64,000 bases of DNA, taken from contig CBDFFR010000012.1 in the NCBI GenBank assembly GCA_965246845.1, forward strand, positions 930,001-994,000, read 5' to 3'. Under the pieces are notes generated by a model. The model saw only the letters and a program-made list of their open reading frames with translations, made no database searches and was not told the origin of the DNA. The first letter of the stretch is position 1. Every line of letters starts with the position of its first letter. This document shows positions 33,401 to 42,202 of this stretch, in pieces. This DNA comes from JBBRMW01 sp965246845 (GTDB lineage: Bacteria > Chloroflexota > Anaerolineae > Aggregatilineales > UBA2796). Position numbers and translations under genes: made by a program.

Positions 33401-34400
33401 TTCGCAGTGCCTGCTCGATTATGTGGCGCGTTTCGCGGGCAGGCGCGTCCTCGTCATCGGCGATGTGATCCTCGATGAGTATCTATACGGGCAGGCGGAG
33501 CGCATGAGCCGCGAAGCGCCGATCCCGGTGCTGGAGTTTACGCACCGCGAGCTAATCCCCGGCGGCGCGGCCAACCCCTCCGCGAACATCGCGCGGCTCG
33601 GCGGCAAACCCGTACAGGTCGGCGTGACGGGCGCGGATGCCTTCGCGGATATGCTCAAGCGGGCGCTGCATCGGCGCGGTATCAAACCGGATGGCCTCGT
33701 CGCAGACCCCGACCGCCCGACGACGACCAAAACGCGCATTATGGCGCAAATGGGGCTGCGCTTCCCGCAGCAGGTCGCGCGGCTCGATCACATCGACCGC
33801 AAGCCGATTTCCGGCGCGATAGAAGAAGCCGTCACGCGCGAGATCGGCATTCATTCGCCGGAAAAAGATGCGCTGATCGTCTCGGATTACCTGACCGGGC
33901 TGCTGACACCCACCGTCGTCGAAGCGACGCGGCAGACCGGGCGCGCAGTTGGGGCGCTGCTCACGGCAGATGCGCAGGGCGAACTCGATAAATATGCCGG
34001 GTTCGACCTCGTGAAATGCAACGCCGCCGAAGCAGGCGCGTACATTCGGCGCGATCTGACGAGCGATGAAGCCTTTGCGGAAGCGGGCGCGGAAATCGTC
34101 GTGCGGCTGGAACTACGCGGCGGGATGCTAATCACGCGCGGGAGCGGCGGTCTGACCCTGGTTGAGGCGGGTGGCGCGGTATCCCATCTGCACGCGCCAC
34201 ACATCGAAGAGGTTTACGATACCGTTGGCGCGGGTGATACCGCGTTGGCGGTGATGACGCTCGGCCTGCTTGCGGGCGCAAGCTACCCGGAAGCCGCCGC
34301 ACTCGCCAACTTCGCCGCCGGGATTGTCGTCGGCAAGGTCGGCAACTATGCGCCGACCCGTGAAGAACTGGATGCTGCGATCCGCGAATGGAACCGCTAG
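33390..34400 (+). CDS. PfkB-family sugar kinase, HldE/RfaE kinase-domain-like
   Basis: 336 residues. RVLVIGDVILDEYLYGQAER then MSREAPIPVLEF and PGGAANPSANIARLGG match the kinase domain of heptose-7-phosphate kinase; YDTVGAGDTALAVMTLG is the PfkB signature 2 with the catalytic Asp. No cytidylyltransferase domain is attached and no gmhA/gmhB is adjacent, so ADP-heptose synthesis is possible but not shown. The family signature N-terminal reads GGAANPSAN where NVA is usual. The stop overlaps the stop of the convergent carbonic anhydrase. Confidence 0.85.
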   Translation: MQADSQCLLDYVARFAGRRVLVIGDVILDEYLYGQAERMSREAPIPVLEFTHRELIPGGAANPSANIARLGGKPVQVGVTGADAFADMLKRALHRRGIKPDGLVADPDRPTTTKTRIMAQMGLRFPQQVARLDHIDRKPISGAIEEAVTREIGIHSPEKDALIVSDYLTGLLTPTVVEATRQTGRAVGALLTADAQGELDKYAGFDLVKCNAAEAGAYIRRDLTSDEAFAEAGAEIVVRLELRGGMLITRGSGGLTLVEAGGAVSHLHAPHIEEVYDTVGAGDTALAVMTLGLLAGASYPEAAALANFAAGIVVGKVGNYAPTREELDAAIREWNR

Positions 34401-35158
34401 GCGATGACTTCCACTTTCACATCATCGAGATCGTAGCGCATCCCGACAATTTTGAGTTTGCCCGCCGTGACATAATCGGCGAGGATCGGACCCATCGCAC
34501 TCAGTCTCGCGACCGTCATCCTGACGTTTTCGCGTACCGACGCATCCACGATGTCCCCGCCGCCTGCGCGCACCTTATCGACCGCTGGCTTGATCGCCTC
34601 GGCCAGCACGCCGATTTTGCCGGGGAGCGGTTTGCCCTCGACCGCCGCCACGACCGCGCCGCAGCGCTCGTGACCCATGACGACCAGCAACGACGACCCC
34701 AGCACGGCAATCGAATATTCGATGCTGCCAATCACGACATCATCCGCGATGTTCCCGGCAGTGCGCGCCACAAACAGATCGCCCAGCCCTGCATCGAAGA
34801 TCAGTTCCGGCGGGACACGCGAATCCGAGCAGCTAATGATCGATGCGAATGGGGCCTGCCCTTTCGCGGCCTCCGCTTTGCGCGCGTCATCGAGATGCGG
34901 GTAGGTGGATCTGCCTGCAACGAAGCGCTTGTTGCCGTCCAGCAGCCGCGCGAGGGCGTCATCGGATGACACACCGCTGGCCTGCGGAGTCGAAAGTTTG
35001 GCAGGCAAGCCTGCCGCATAGTGTGCTGCTTCCACGGGGTTTCCCAGACTCATGGCTGCGAATGTACCTCCCAGACCGAGCATCGTCAAAAAGTGGCGGC
35101 GGTTGAGCGTCATGCGCTCGGTAACTTCCGGGGGTTGCGCAGGGTTTTGGTGTGTCAT
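34397..35158 (-). CDS. Tat-exported beta-carbonic anhydrase
   Basis: Hydrates CO2 to bicarbonate. 253 residues from ATG 35158, chosen because GGAG lies 8 nt upstream; the 25 extra codons of the longer frame add a hydrophobic stretch unlike the family. A twin-arginine signal NRRHFLTMLGLGGTFAAMSL sits at about 19-38, so the enzyme acts outside the cytoplasm. Zinc ligands: Cys and Asp in IISCSDSRVPPE, His and Cys in VMGHERCGA. NIADDVVIGSIEYS fits the beta class. Monocistronic; it meets the kinase gene stop to stop with a shared CTAG. Confidence 0.93.
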   Translation of the reverse strand: MTHQNPAQPPEVTERMTLNRRHFLTMLGLGGTFAAMSLGNPVEAAHYAAGLPAKLSTPQASGVSSDDALARLLDGNKRFVAGRSTYPHLDDARKAEAAKGQAPFASIISCSDSRVPPELIFDAGLGDLFVARTAGNIADDVVIGSIEYSIAVLGSSLLVVMGHERCGAVVAAVEGKPLPGKIGVLAEAIKPAVDKVRAGGGDIVDASVRENVRMTVARLSAMGPILADYVTAGKLKIVGMRYDLDDVKVEVIA

Positions 35159-35267
35159 GATTGGGACTCCGTTGTTAAACATTGACACTACAAGATTACT
35201 CTCAATTATTGCGACCAGTAATCGCAAAAACATTCCAAAGTGCGCCTTGTGAATTCCGGGAAGGTGT

Positions 35268-35843
35268 CTATCGGGCTTGTGATACGTCTTCGGTGCGGTT
35301 CAGCGATGTCCATTCCGAAGCAAGCATTGAATAGGTCGCCAGATCGGCACGCTTCCCCGCATGAATTGCGCCCTGACGCGCGACGCCCTCCAGCTTGAAA
35401 CCAAGCCGTACCGCGAGGGCTGTCGAGCGCGCATTACTGACGTCGACTTTCAATTCGACGCGGTTCAGGTTCACTGTATCGAAGGCGAAGCCAACCATCG
35501 CCCGTGCAGCCCGCGTCATCAGGCCGCGCCCGCTCGCCCGCTGCGCCAGCCAGTAACCCATCTCCGTACTTCGGATATGCCAATCGACCGGGAAGAACAG
35601 CACACTGCCGATGAACTGCTCATCCAGCCAGAGTCCGGTCATCGGCAACCCGTCTTCGGCATAGCGCGTCAAGGCGCGCTTGATATAGCTTTGTACGTCT
35701 TCAAGTGTTTGGAAGCGGTGCGGAAAATCGAGCGATTCAGCGAGATAAGCGCGGTTTTCCACAATAAGATCGAAAAACAGGGGCGCGTGCCGCACTTCCA
35801 GCACACGCAGATCGAGACCGTCACCGAGATCATATTTGAACAT
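35268..35843 (-). CDS. GNAT acetyltransferase, RimJ/RimL type
   Basis: 191 residues. DLRVLEVRHAPLFFDLIVENR, then EMGYWLAQRASGRGLMTRAA with the acetyl-CoA loop (R-x-x-G-x-G-like QRASGRG) and LNRVELKVDVSNARSTALAV then RLGFKLEG are standard for RimL-like N-acetyltransferases that modify ribosomal L7/L12 or other amines. Substrate unknown. Single gene. Confidence 0.9.
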   Translation of the reverse strand: MFKYDLGDGLDLRVLEVRHAPLFFDLIVENRAYLAESLDFPHRFQTLEDVQSYIKRALTRYAEDGLPMTGLWLDEQFIGSVLFFPVDWHIRSTEMGYWLAQRASGRGLMTRAARAMVGFAFDTVNLNRVELKVDVSNARSTALAVRLGFKLEGVARQGAIHAGKRADLATYSMLASEWTSLNRTEDVSQAR

Positions 35844-35886
35844 TGCTGCACCTGACTAATGAATAGGGGTGGAGTATACCGTTGGA

Positions 35887-35908
35887 GGGCGGACACGCAG
35901 GTCCGCTC
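35887..35908. repeat. Dispersed GC-rich palindrome (copy 5)
   Basis: GGGCGGAC-N6-GTCCGCTC, one mismatch at the outer pair; loop ACGCAG. Upstream of the GNAT gene. Confidence 0.7.
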
Positions 35909-35988
35909 GTAAATGGTCGCGGTTTTCGTGGTGGTGGACACCATACTCCATTTTGATGTCTTTGCCCTGCGAAACAGGTCCGAACCTC

Positions 35989-36044
35989 TTGACACGAACA
36001 ACCAACTTATGCTACAACTAAAATATAGTTGATAGTTCAACTAT
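35989..36044 (+). promoter_or_regulatory. marR-mal promoter with a perfect palindromic operator
   Basis: TTGACA at 35989-35994 and TACAAC at 36013-36018 (18-bp spacer) form a plausible promoter. Directly at the start site lies an 8-4-8 palindrome ATAGTTGATAGTTCAACTAT (36025-36044), of the size and arm composition bound by MarR dimers. It precedes the marR start by 50 bp, so autoregulation of the marR-malEFG unit is likely. Confidence 0.75.
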
Positions 36045-36094
36045 CCAGTCGTTTTGCAGACTTTGTATAGTGTTCAGATAAAGACTTTTCGATC

Positions 36095-36559
36095 TTGGCG
36101 CTTCGCACTTACGGTTTGATCAATGAGGTGTTTCTGGTCGGTGATGACATCGACCGGCAACTTTTCGCGCGGTTCTCGCTAACGGTGCGGCAGTACCACC
36201 TGCTCAACTGGCTTGCGATGCGCGATGAATGCGGCCTCTCCGAACTGGCCGATTTTCTGCTTTGCGACAAAAGCAACGTGACCGGGATCGTCCGGCGGTT
36301 GGTCGCTGCGGGTCTGATCGAAAAAGTCTCGAACGCGGATCGACGCTATACGAAGGTGCGCCTCACGACGACTGGGCGGCAGGTCCACCACGAGGCCGAG
36401 AGCGCTCTGCGCCACTCTATCGAAGCGCGCTTTATGAATGTACCGGAAAGCGAACACGAAGCGCTGCAAGGTCTGCTCGCGCGGATGCACGCGCAGCTAC
36501 ATACTTTCCTGAGCGCCGAAGACGCGCCAATCCCTGTTAGCTCCGCCGCGAGGGAGTGA
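36095..36559 (+). CDS. MarR family transcriptional regulator
   Basis: 154 residues from a TTG at 36095. Winged HTH: LTVRQYHLLNWLAMRDECGL, LADFLLCDKSNVTGIVRRLV (recognition helix), GLIEKVSNADRRYTKVRLT (wing with the conserved D-x-R). Ligand unknown. It lies 70 nt before malE on the same strand and behind a palindromic operator. A MarR regulator for a maltose-type transporter is unusual; LacI types are the norm. Confidence 0.9.
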   Translation: MALRTYGLINEVFLVGDDIDRQLFARFSLTVRQYHLLNWLAMRDECGLSELADFLLCDKSNVTGIVRRLVAAGLIEKVSNADRRYTKVRLTTTGRQVHHEAESALRHSIEARFMNVPESEHEALQGLLARMHAQLHTFLSAEDAPIPVSSAARE

Positions 36560-36629
36560 GCGATTGCTCGTTCGCGCGTTGCCAAATGGTTCAGTCCCGT
36601 TTAACGTTTTAGCAGGAGTTCGTAAAAAC

Positions 36630-37880
36630 ATGAGTAAACGTCTTGCATTGCTGGCTCTCGCGTTCATCCTTGCGATGATGACCGCGCTCGGTAGCAGCAC
36701 CCCGGCACGCTTCGCCTCCGCCGCGACCGAAGCGCCGACCCCGACCGCTACGTTTGCGGCATCTGTCGAAGGTACGCTCACGATATGGGCGGATGGCAAC
36801 CGCGCGAAGGTCCTCAACACCCTCGCGGCGGATTTCACCAAGAAGTATAGCGTCCCGGTCCGTGTGCAGGAAGTCGCGGATATTCGCCAGAACTACAAGA
36901 TCGCGGGTCCGGCGGGCAATGGCCCGGACATCATCGTCGGTGCGCACGACTGGATCGGTGAACTGGTCGCGAACGGCCTGCTCGCCGCGCTCGATCTGGG
37001 TGACAAGAACAAGAACTTCGACCCGGTAGGCATCAAAGCTTTCAATTATGAAGGCAAGTTGTACGGGATGCCCTACGCAACGGAAGCCATCGCGCTCTAC
37101 TACAACAAGGACCTGATCAAGACGCCCCCGACGACGTGGGAAGAACTCAAAAAGGTCGCCAAGCAACTCCAGGACGATAAGAAGGTTGAACAGGGCATCG
37201 CGATCTTCGGCGGTGATGCGTATCACGGCGAGCCGTTCCTGACGGGCTTCGGCGGCTACATCTTCGGGCGCGATGCGCAAGGCAACTACAACCCCGCCGA
37301 TGTCGGCATTGACAGCGCGGGTGGTATCGCGGCTGGCAACGAGATCGCGCAGATGGTCAAGGACGGGCTGATCAAGCCGGGGACGACGGGCGACAGCGCG
37401 AGCGATGCATTTGCCAACAAGAAGGCCGCTATGATCATCACGGGGCCGTGGCGTCTGGCCGATTATCGCAAGGCGGGCGTGAACTACGGTGTGGCGAAGA
37501 TTCCCGCGATCAAGGGCGTCTCGCGTCCGTTCGTCGGCGCGCAGGGCTTCATGGTCAACGCCAAGAGCAAGAACGAAGCGCTGGCGCAGGCATTCCTGAC
37601 GGAGTTTGTTGCGACGACCGAGACGATGCAAGCGCTGTATGACGCCGATCCGCGTCCTTCGGCGTGGGCAGATGTCGCCAAGAATACGAAAGATGCTGAC
37701 ATCGCTGTGTTCGGCCAATCCGCCGCCGATGGCGACCCGATGCCTGCCATCCCCGCGATGGCGAGCGTGTGGGACGCGCTCGGCAATGCGTATACCTTGC
37801 TGGTCAACGGCAAGGGTGAAGGCACGCAGGTCATGACGGATGCAGCAAAGGCGATCCGCGATAAGATCGCGGCCAAGTAG
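36630..37880 (+). CDS. malE: Maltose/maltodextrin ABC transporter substrate-binding protein
   Basis: 416 residues from ATG 36630, with AGGAG upstream; the longer frame begins inside the marR-malE gap without a site. N-terminal signal (about 5-25) without a lipobox Cys, then a short TPTPT linker. Family 1 binding protein: GTLTIWADGNRAKVLNTLAA then DFTKKY, GPDIIVGAHDWIGELVANGL, YGMPYATEAIALYYNKDLI, TTWEELKKVAKQL, FANKKAAMIITGPWRL and VGAQGFMVNAKSKN. Strongly MalE-like. The missing lipobox is odd if the cell is monoderm; it could be anchored by the uncleaved signal. Confidence 0.93.
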   Translation: MSKRLALLALAFILAMMTALGSSTPARFASAATEAPTPTATFAASVEGTLTIWADGNRAKVLNTLAADFTKKYSVPVRVQEVADIRQNYKIAGPAGNGPDIIVGAHDWIGELVANGLLAALDLGDKNKNFDPVGIKAFNYEGKLYGMPYATEAIALYYNKDLIKTPPTTWEELKKVAKQLQDDKKVEQGIAIFGGDAYHGEPFLTGFGGYIFGRDAQGNYNPADVGIDSAGGIAAGNEIAQMVKDGLIKPGTTGDSASDAFANKKAAMIITGPWRLADYRKAGVNYGVAKIPAIKGVSRPFVGAQGFMVNAKSKNEALAQAFLTEFVATTETMQALYDADPRPSAWADVAKNTKDADIAVFGQSAADGDPMPAIPAMASVWDALGNAYTLLVNGKGEGTQVMTDAAKAIRDKIAAK

Positions 37881-37920
37881 GTTTGTTCCCGGCGCGGTGG
37901 CTTTAGCCCAGCGCTGTTAC

Positions 37921-37953
37921 GGTCCGGTTTTGCACTCGTTGCGAGGCCGGACC
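37921..37953 (+). terminator. Stem-loop between malE and malF
   Basis: GGTCCGG (37921-37927) and CCGGACC (37947-37953), 19-nt loop, no immediate T-run (a T7 lies 40 nt further on). Likely a processing or stability hairpin that raises malE over malF, as known for mal operons, rather than a full terminator. Confidence 0.5.
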
Positions 37954-38061
37954 CCTCCCAATAATGGCTGTGCGGGCGTTGCCCTACCCGGTCTGATTTT
38001 TTTCAGGATTTAAAATAGTATTTCGCTGATGGCAGGCTGAAAGCCAAAAAGGGCGATATGT

Positions 38062-39663
38062 ATGTCCAACCTCTCGACCCGCAGCATCATCTTTCGGATC
38101 ATCGCGCTGATCATCATCGACGCCTTTGCGCTCAATCTGGTGGTTGGTATCGGAACGCAGTACAGCGTTCCGCTCGCGGTAGGCATCCTGATCGGCACGC
38201 TGATCATCAACTTCGTCTTCATCTTCGACCGTTTTTCCGTCTGGCGGTGGACCGCACCCGGCCTTGCATTGATGGCATTGCTGGTTGTCTATCCGCTGGT
38301 CAATACGGTTTTCGTCTCGCTCACGAATTATGGAGACGGCCACCTCGGAACCAAAGACGAGGTTTTAAATGTCCTTGCGCAGAGTTATTACAAACCCGCC
38401 GATGCCGTGACGTTCAAGCCGAGCGTCTTCATCTCGAACACGCCCTCGAACCCGGTGCAGGGCAAGGACTTCGTACTGTGGCTGGTGGACCCGACAGGTA
38501 AAGCCTTCGTCGGTTCGGTCGAAAAGGGCATCGTCGCGGAAGCCGACGCCGAAGCGCAGTTCGGCAAACTTGGCGAGCGCAGCAGCGCGGGAATCCCGGC
38601 GACGATTGGCAATTTCAATCAGGTCGCGCGGCTCAATGCGCTCCGCTATTTGCAAGTCCTCAAGGATCAGGTCGCGATTCGTTCCGGTGCGTACCTTGTG
38701 CGCGTCGAGTCGCTCGATTCGGCTCCGCAGCTTGTCCAGCGCTTCCAATACAACCCAACGACAGGTGATTTACTCGACCGCGAGAGCGGCACGAAATATA
38801 CTGAAGAACGTGGCTCGTTCGTGACGCTCAATGAGCGCGGCGAAAAAGTTCCGCTGCAAGGCGTTGGCGGCTGGTCGGTCAACATCGGCGCGGAGAACTT
38901 CACGCGGGCGATCACCAGCGAGAGCGTGCGCGGTCCGTTTTTCAGCGTGTTCATCTGGACGGTGATTTTCGCCATCACAAGTGTCTTCACAACCTTTGCG
39001 CTTGGTTTGATGTTCGCGATTATCCTGAACACCGCTGATATTCCGTTTCGCGGCGTGTTCCGCACGCTGCTGGTAATCCCCTACGCATTGCCCGCCTTCA
39101 TCAGCGTCCTGATCTGGCGCGGTTTGCTCCAGCCAGAAGGGTTGATTACCACAGTCTGGCAATCGCTGTTCCATGTGAAGATGGACTGGTTCGGGGAAGC
39201 ATGGCTGGCACGCTTTGCGATCCTTGCGGTTAATCTATGGCTCGGCTACCCGTATATGATGATCATCACCATGGGTGCGTTGCAGAGCATCCCATCCGAT
39301 TTATACGAGGCAGCAGTCATTGACGGTGCGAATTATTGGGCGCAGTTCCGCCGCATCACACTCCCTCTGTTGATGGTCACGGTCGGACCGCTGCTGATCG
39401 GTTCGTTCGCCTTCAATTTCAACAACTTCGCGATCATTCAGTTACTCACGCAGGGCGGACCCAAACCGGATGCTGCCGCCGTTGCCGGGCAGACAGATAT
39501 ATTGATTTCCTATACGTACCGCCTCGCGTTCGCGGGGACCAAAGGCATCGATTACGGGTTCGCTTCCGCGCTGACGCTGTTCATCTTCCTGATCGTCGCG
39601 GGTGTGACCGTCTACAACTTCCGACTGAGCCGCAGACTGGAGCAAGTGTACAGCAATGGCTAG
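38062..39663 (+). CDS. malF: Maltose/maltodextrin ABC transporter permease, MalF type
   Basis: 533 residues. N-terminal three helices, a periplasmic P2-like insertion (about 95-275) as in MalF, then six helices. Permease loop (EAA) at SDLYEAAVIDGANYWAQFRR. FAFNFNNFAIIQLLTQGGP is typical for MalF. Overlaps malG by 8 nt. The ATPase (MalK/MsmK) is missing here and must be shared from elsewhere. Confidence 0.93.
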   Translation: MSNLSTRSIIFRIIALIIIDAFALNLVVGIGTQYSVPLAVGILIGTLIINFVFIFDRFSVWRWTAPGLALMALLVVYPLVNTVFVSLTNYGDGHLGTKDEVLNVLAQSYYKPADAVTFKPSVFISNTPSNPVQGKDFVLWLVDPTGKAFVGSVEKGIVAEADAEAQFGKLGERSSAGIPATIGNFNQVARLNALRYLQVLKDQVAIRSGAYLVRVESLDSAPQLVQRFQYNPTTGDLLDRESGTKYTEERGSFVTLNERGEKVPLQGVGGWSVNIGAENFTRAITSESVRGPFFSVFIWTVIFAITSVFTTFALGLMFAIILNTADIPFRGVFRTLLVIPYALPAFISVLIWRGLLQPEGLITTVWQSLFHVKMDWFGEAWLARFAILAVNLWLGYPYMMIITMGALQSIPSDLYEAAVIDGANYWAQFRRITLPLLMVTVGPLLIGSFAFNFNNFAIIQLLTQGGPKPDAAAVAGQTDILISYTYRLAFAGTKGIDYGFASALTLFIFLIVAGVTVYNFRLSRRLEQVYSNG

Positions 39664-40648
39664 TTCAAGCGCTGCTCTCAGCAGACCCACAACGAAGGTC
39701 AAAGTCGGCTCCAGCCAGGTCAATCCGAACCGCCGTCTGGGGCTGATCGTCCGGTTGGTCATCCTTGTGATCGGCGTGATATACGCGCTGTTTCCCATCG
39801 TGATTATCGTCTCGGCGGCGCTCGATCCGGCGAATACCGTCAGCAGCCAGGATTTGTTCAAGCGTGTGACGTTCGACAACTTCACGCAGCTTTTCAACGA
39901 GCCGACGCGCCCCTTCGCGACGTGGCTCGCCAACTCCGTTTACGTGTCGTCGGTAAGTACCTTCATTACGCTGGTGATCTGCTCTTTCGCGGCCTATGCG
40001 CTCAGTCGCTTTCGCTTCCGGGGGCGGCGCACGACGCAGCTTGTCGTTCTCGTGATCCAGGTGTTCCCGAACCTGCTGGCGATTGTCGCGCTGTACCTCT
40101 TCCTGCAAAAATTCGGCCAGATTTTTCCACTCAAAGAGACAGCGGATCGGTGGGCGAAGGACCCGGATTTTCTCCACCAGTTTTTCGCACGGCTGGCTTA
40201 TCTATTCAATGTCGGGCTGGATTCGCATGGCGGCTTGATCCTGATCTACAGCGGCGGCGCGATTGGTTTCAATACATGGCTGATGAAAGGCTACTTCGAT
40301 ACCGTCCCGCGCGATCTTGATGAGTCCGCGCTGGTCGATGGTGCAAACCAGTTCACGACCTTTTGGCGGATCATCCTGCCGCTGGTCCGCCCAATCCTTG
40401 CCGTAATTGCAGTGCTGTCGTTCATCGGCACATTCTCCGACTTCCTGCTGGCCGGGATCATGCTCAAGGACTCACAGCAATACACATTTGCGGTTGGCCT
40501 ATCGCTGTTTATCAACGGGCAGTATGGCAAATACTGGGGCTTGTTCGCGGCGGCCTCGCTGATCGGCGCGATCCCGATTGCAATCATGTATCTGCTGGTG
40601 CAGCGGCAGATTTCCGGCGGCCTGACGGCGGGCGCGGTGAAGGGCTGA
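39656..40648 (+). CDS. malG: Maltose/maltodextrin ABC transporter permease, MalG type
   Basis: 330 residues, six helices. EAA loop at RDLDESALVDGANQFTTFWR, then RIILPLVRPILAVIAVLSFI. The segment at about 145-190 (LKETADRWAKDPDFLHQFFA) is an insertion between helices longer than in enterobacterial MalG. Overlaps malF by 8 nt; followed by a long stem-loop. Confidence 0.93.
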   Translation: MASSSAALSRPTTKVKVGSSQVNPNRRLGLIVRLVILVIGVIYALFPIVIIVSAALDPANTVSSQDLFKRVTFDNFTQLFNEPTRPFATWLANSVYVSSVSTFITLVICSFAAYALSRFRFRGRRTTQLVVLVIQVFPNLLAIVALYLFLQKFGQIFPLKETADRWAKDPDFLHQFFARLAYLFNVGLDSHGGLILIYSGGAIGFNTWLMKGYFDTVPRDLDESALVDGANQFTTFWRIILPLVRPILAVIAVLSFIGTFSDFLLAGIMLKDSQQYTFAVGLSLFINGQYGKYWGLFAAASLIGAIPIAIMYLLVQRQISGGLTAGAVKG

Positions 40649-40651
40649 TGG

Positions 40652-40720
40652 GCGGGTCAAGCCCCGCCCCTACACAAGACACACGCGCCCCTGTGTAGGG
40701 GTCGGGCTTGACCGACCCGC
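40652..40720. terminator. Long hairpin between convergent malG and mntH
   Basis: GGGTCAAGCCCCGCCCCTACA (40654-40674) pairs with the complement around 40693-40713 (TGTAGGGGTCGGGCTTGACC), nearly perfect over 20 bp with one mismatch and a small bulge. It sits between convergent stops and can serve both strands; no T-run. Related in style (GGGGC...CCCCTAC) to the dispersed palindromes. Confidence 0.65.
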
Positions 40721-40743
40721 AATTCAATCAACCCGGCTTCAAA

Positions 40744-42099
40744 TCACGACCGCGCGACGAAAAACGTCTGGTACAACAGATACGCATTCAGCAGCGCAAT
40801 CACCACCGCGACGGTCCACGCCGCGACCTTCAACACGGGACCGTTTACGAACTGCCCCATCTTCGCCTTTTCGCTGGTAAACTGCACCAGCGGCACGACC
40901 GCGAAACTGAGTTGCAGCGAGAGGACAACCTGACTCAGGATGAGCAGTTGCCCTGTCCCTTGCTCCCCGAAGAGCGCCGCGACGATGATCGCCGGGATGA
41001 TTGCGAGCAGGCGCGTCAGCAGGCGGCGCTGCCAGGGCTTCATATGGAAATTGAGGAAGCCTTCCATCACGATTTGCCCGGCGAGCGTCCCCGTCAGCGT
41101 CGAGTTTTGCCCGCTGGCGAGCAGCGCCACAGCGAAAATCACGCTCGCCCCGCCGACGCCGAGAACAGGCGTCAGCAGTTTGTACGCATCACCAATATCC
41201 GCGACATTCTGGTTTTCCGTACCATGAAAAGCGGCAGCGGCAAGGATCAGGATCGCGGCGTTGATGAAGAACGCAGCCAGAAGCGCGCCCGTGCTATCGA
41301 TGGTCGCGAAGCGGATGGCGCGGCGCTTGCCTTGCGGCGTCTGCTCGATAGCGCGGGTCTGTACGATGCTCGAATGCAGATACAGATTGTGCGGCATGAC
41401 CGTCGCGCCGAGGATACCAATCGCGATGTACAGCGCGGATGGGTTGAACACAATTTGCGGTGACGGGATCAGCCCGCCGAGAATGGCAGCGATTGGTGGC
41501 TGCGCAGCAAGCAATTCAAACGCAAAGCAGATCGCGATCAGGCCGATTAGTGTGGCGACTAGCGCCTCGACATAGCGGAAGCCCTTGTGCTGCAAGAACA
41601 GCACGATGATTACATCGAAGGCGGTCAGCATCACGCCGAACACGAGCGGTATACCGAAGAGCAGGTTGAGCGCAATTGCCGCGCCGATCACTTCTGCGAG
41701 GTCGCACGCTGCAATCGCGACTTCGCATAGCACCCACAGCATCAGGACAACCGGACGCGGATAGTGGTCGCGGCACGCCTGCGCGAGATCACGTCCGGTC
41801 ACGATGCCGAGCTTGAGCGAGAGGTGCTGCAAGAGCATTGCCATAAAGTTCGAGATGAGGATCACGGAAAGCAGCAAATAGCCGAATTGTGCGCCGCCTG
41901 CCAGGTCGGTCGCCCAGTTGCCGGGGTCCATGTAGCCGACTGCGACCATGAGGCCGGGACCGGTGAAGGCGGCAAGTGTTCGCCAGAAGCCTTTGTTGAC
42001 TGGAACCGGGATGCTCGCGAAGACTTCAGGAAGCGAGGGGGCGGTACTTTCCTTGCGCCATGCGCGGCGCTCTGGCACGGGTTGATTTGGAATAGCCAT
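40744..42099 (-). CDS. mntH: Nramp-family Mn(II)/Fe(II) transporter
   Basis: 451 residues, 11 membrane helices. Metal site motifs: VGYMDPGNWATDLAGG (helix 1, DPGN) and GATVMPHNLYLHSSIVQTR (helix 6, MPH). Proton-coupled uptake of manganese or iron. The Met of MPH is the mark of transition-metal selectivity. Expression is very probably controlled by a DtxR/MntR-type repressor at the box inside its promoter (42134-42162). Confidence 0.95.
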   Translation of the reverse strand: MAIPNQPVPERRAWRKESTAPSLPEVFASIPVPVNKGFWRTLAAFTGPGLMVAVGYMDPGNWATDLAGGAQFGYLLLSVILISNFMAMLLQHLSLKLGIVTGRDLAQACRDHYPRPVVLMLWVLCEVAIAACDLAEVIGAAIALNLLFGIPLVFGVMLTAFDVIIVLFLQHKGFRYVEALVATLIGLIAICFAFELLAAQPPIAAILGGLIPSPQIVFNPSALYIAIGILGATVMPHNLYLHSSIVQTRAIEQTPQGKRRAIRFATIDSTGALLAAFFINAAILILAAAAFHGTENQNVADIGDAYKLLTPVLGVGGASVIFAVALLASGQNSTLTGTLAGQIVMEGFLNFHMKPWQRRLLTRLLAIIPAIIVAALFGEQGTGQLLILSQVVLSLQLSFAVVPLVQFTSEKAKMGQFVNGPVLKVAAWTVAVVIALLNAYLLYQTFFVARS

Positions 42100-42133
42100 G
42101 ATTACGACCTGCGAAGTTTTTTAGTCTGATAAA

Positions 42134-42162
42134 ATCATAGTTTAGACTTCCCTAAATTGCAA
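42134..42162 (-). promoter_or_regulatory. mntH promoter with a DtxR/MntR-like box filling the spacer
   Basis: On the minus strand: TTGCAA (42162-42157), 17-bp spacer, TATGAT (42139-42134). The spacer is GTTTAGACTTCCCTAAA on the plus strand; read on the minus strand it contains TTTAG-GGAAGT-CTAAA, a perfect 5-6-5 dyad close to DtxR/IdeR/MntR sites. A metal-loaded repressor would sit between -35 and -10. Confidence 0.82.
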
Positions 42163-42202
42163 GGCCAACTTATGCGGGACTCCTGCACATTGTGTATAAA
42201 AT

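Noticed and set aside
40652..40720. Hairpin as a riboswitch or small RNA gene
   Set aside because: Lies between convergent stops, has no conserved riboswitch core; a bidirectional stem-loop is enough.
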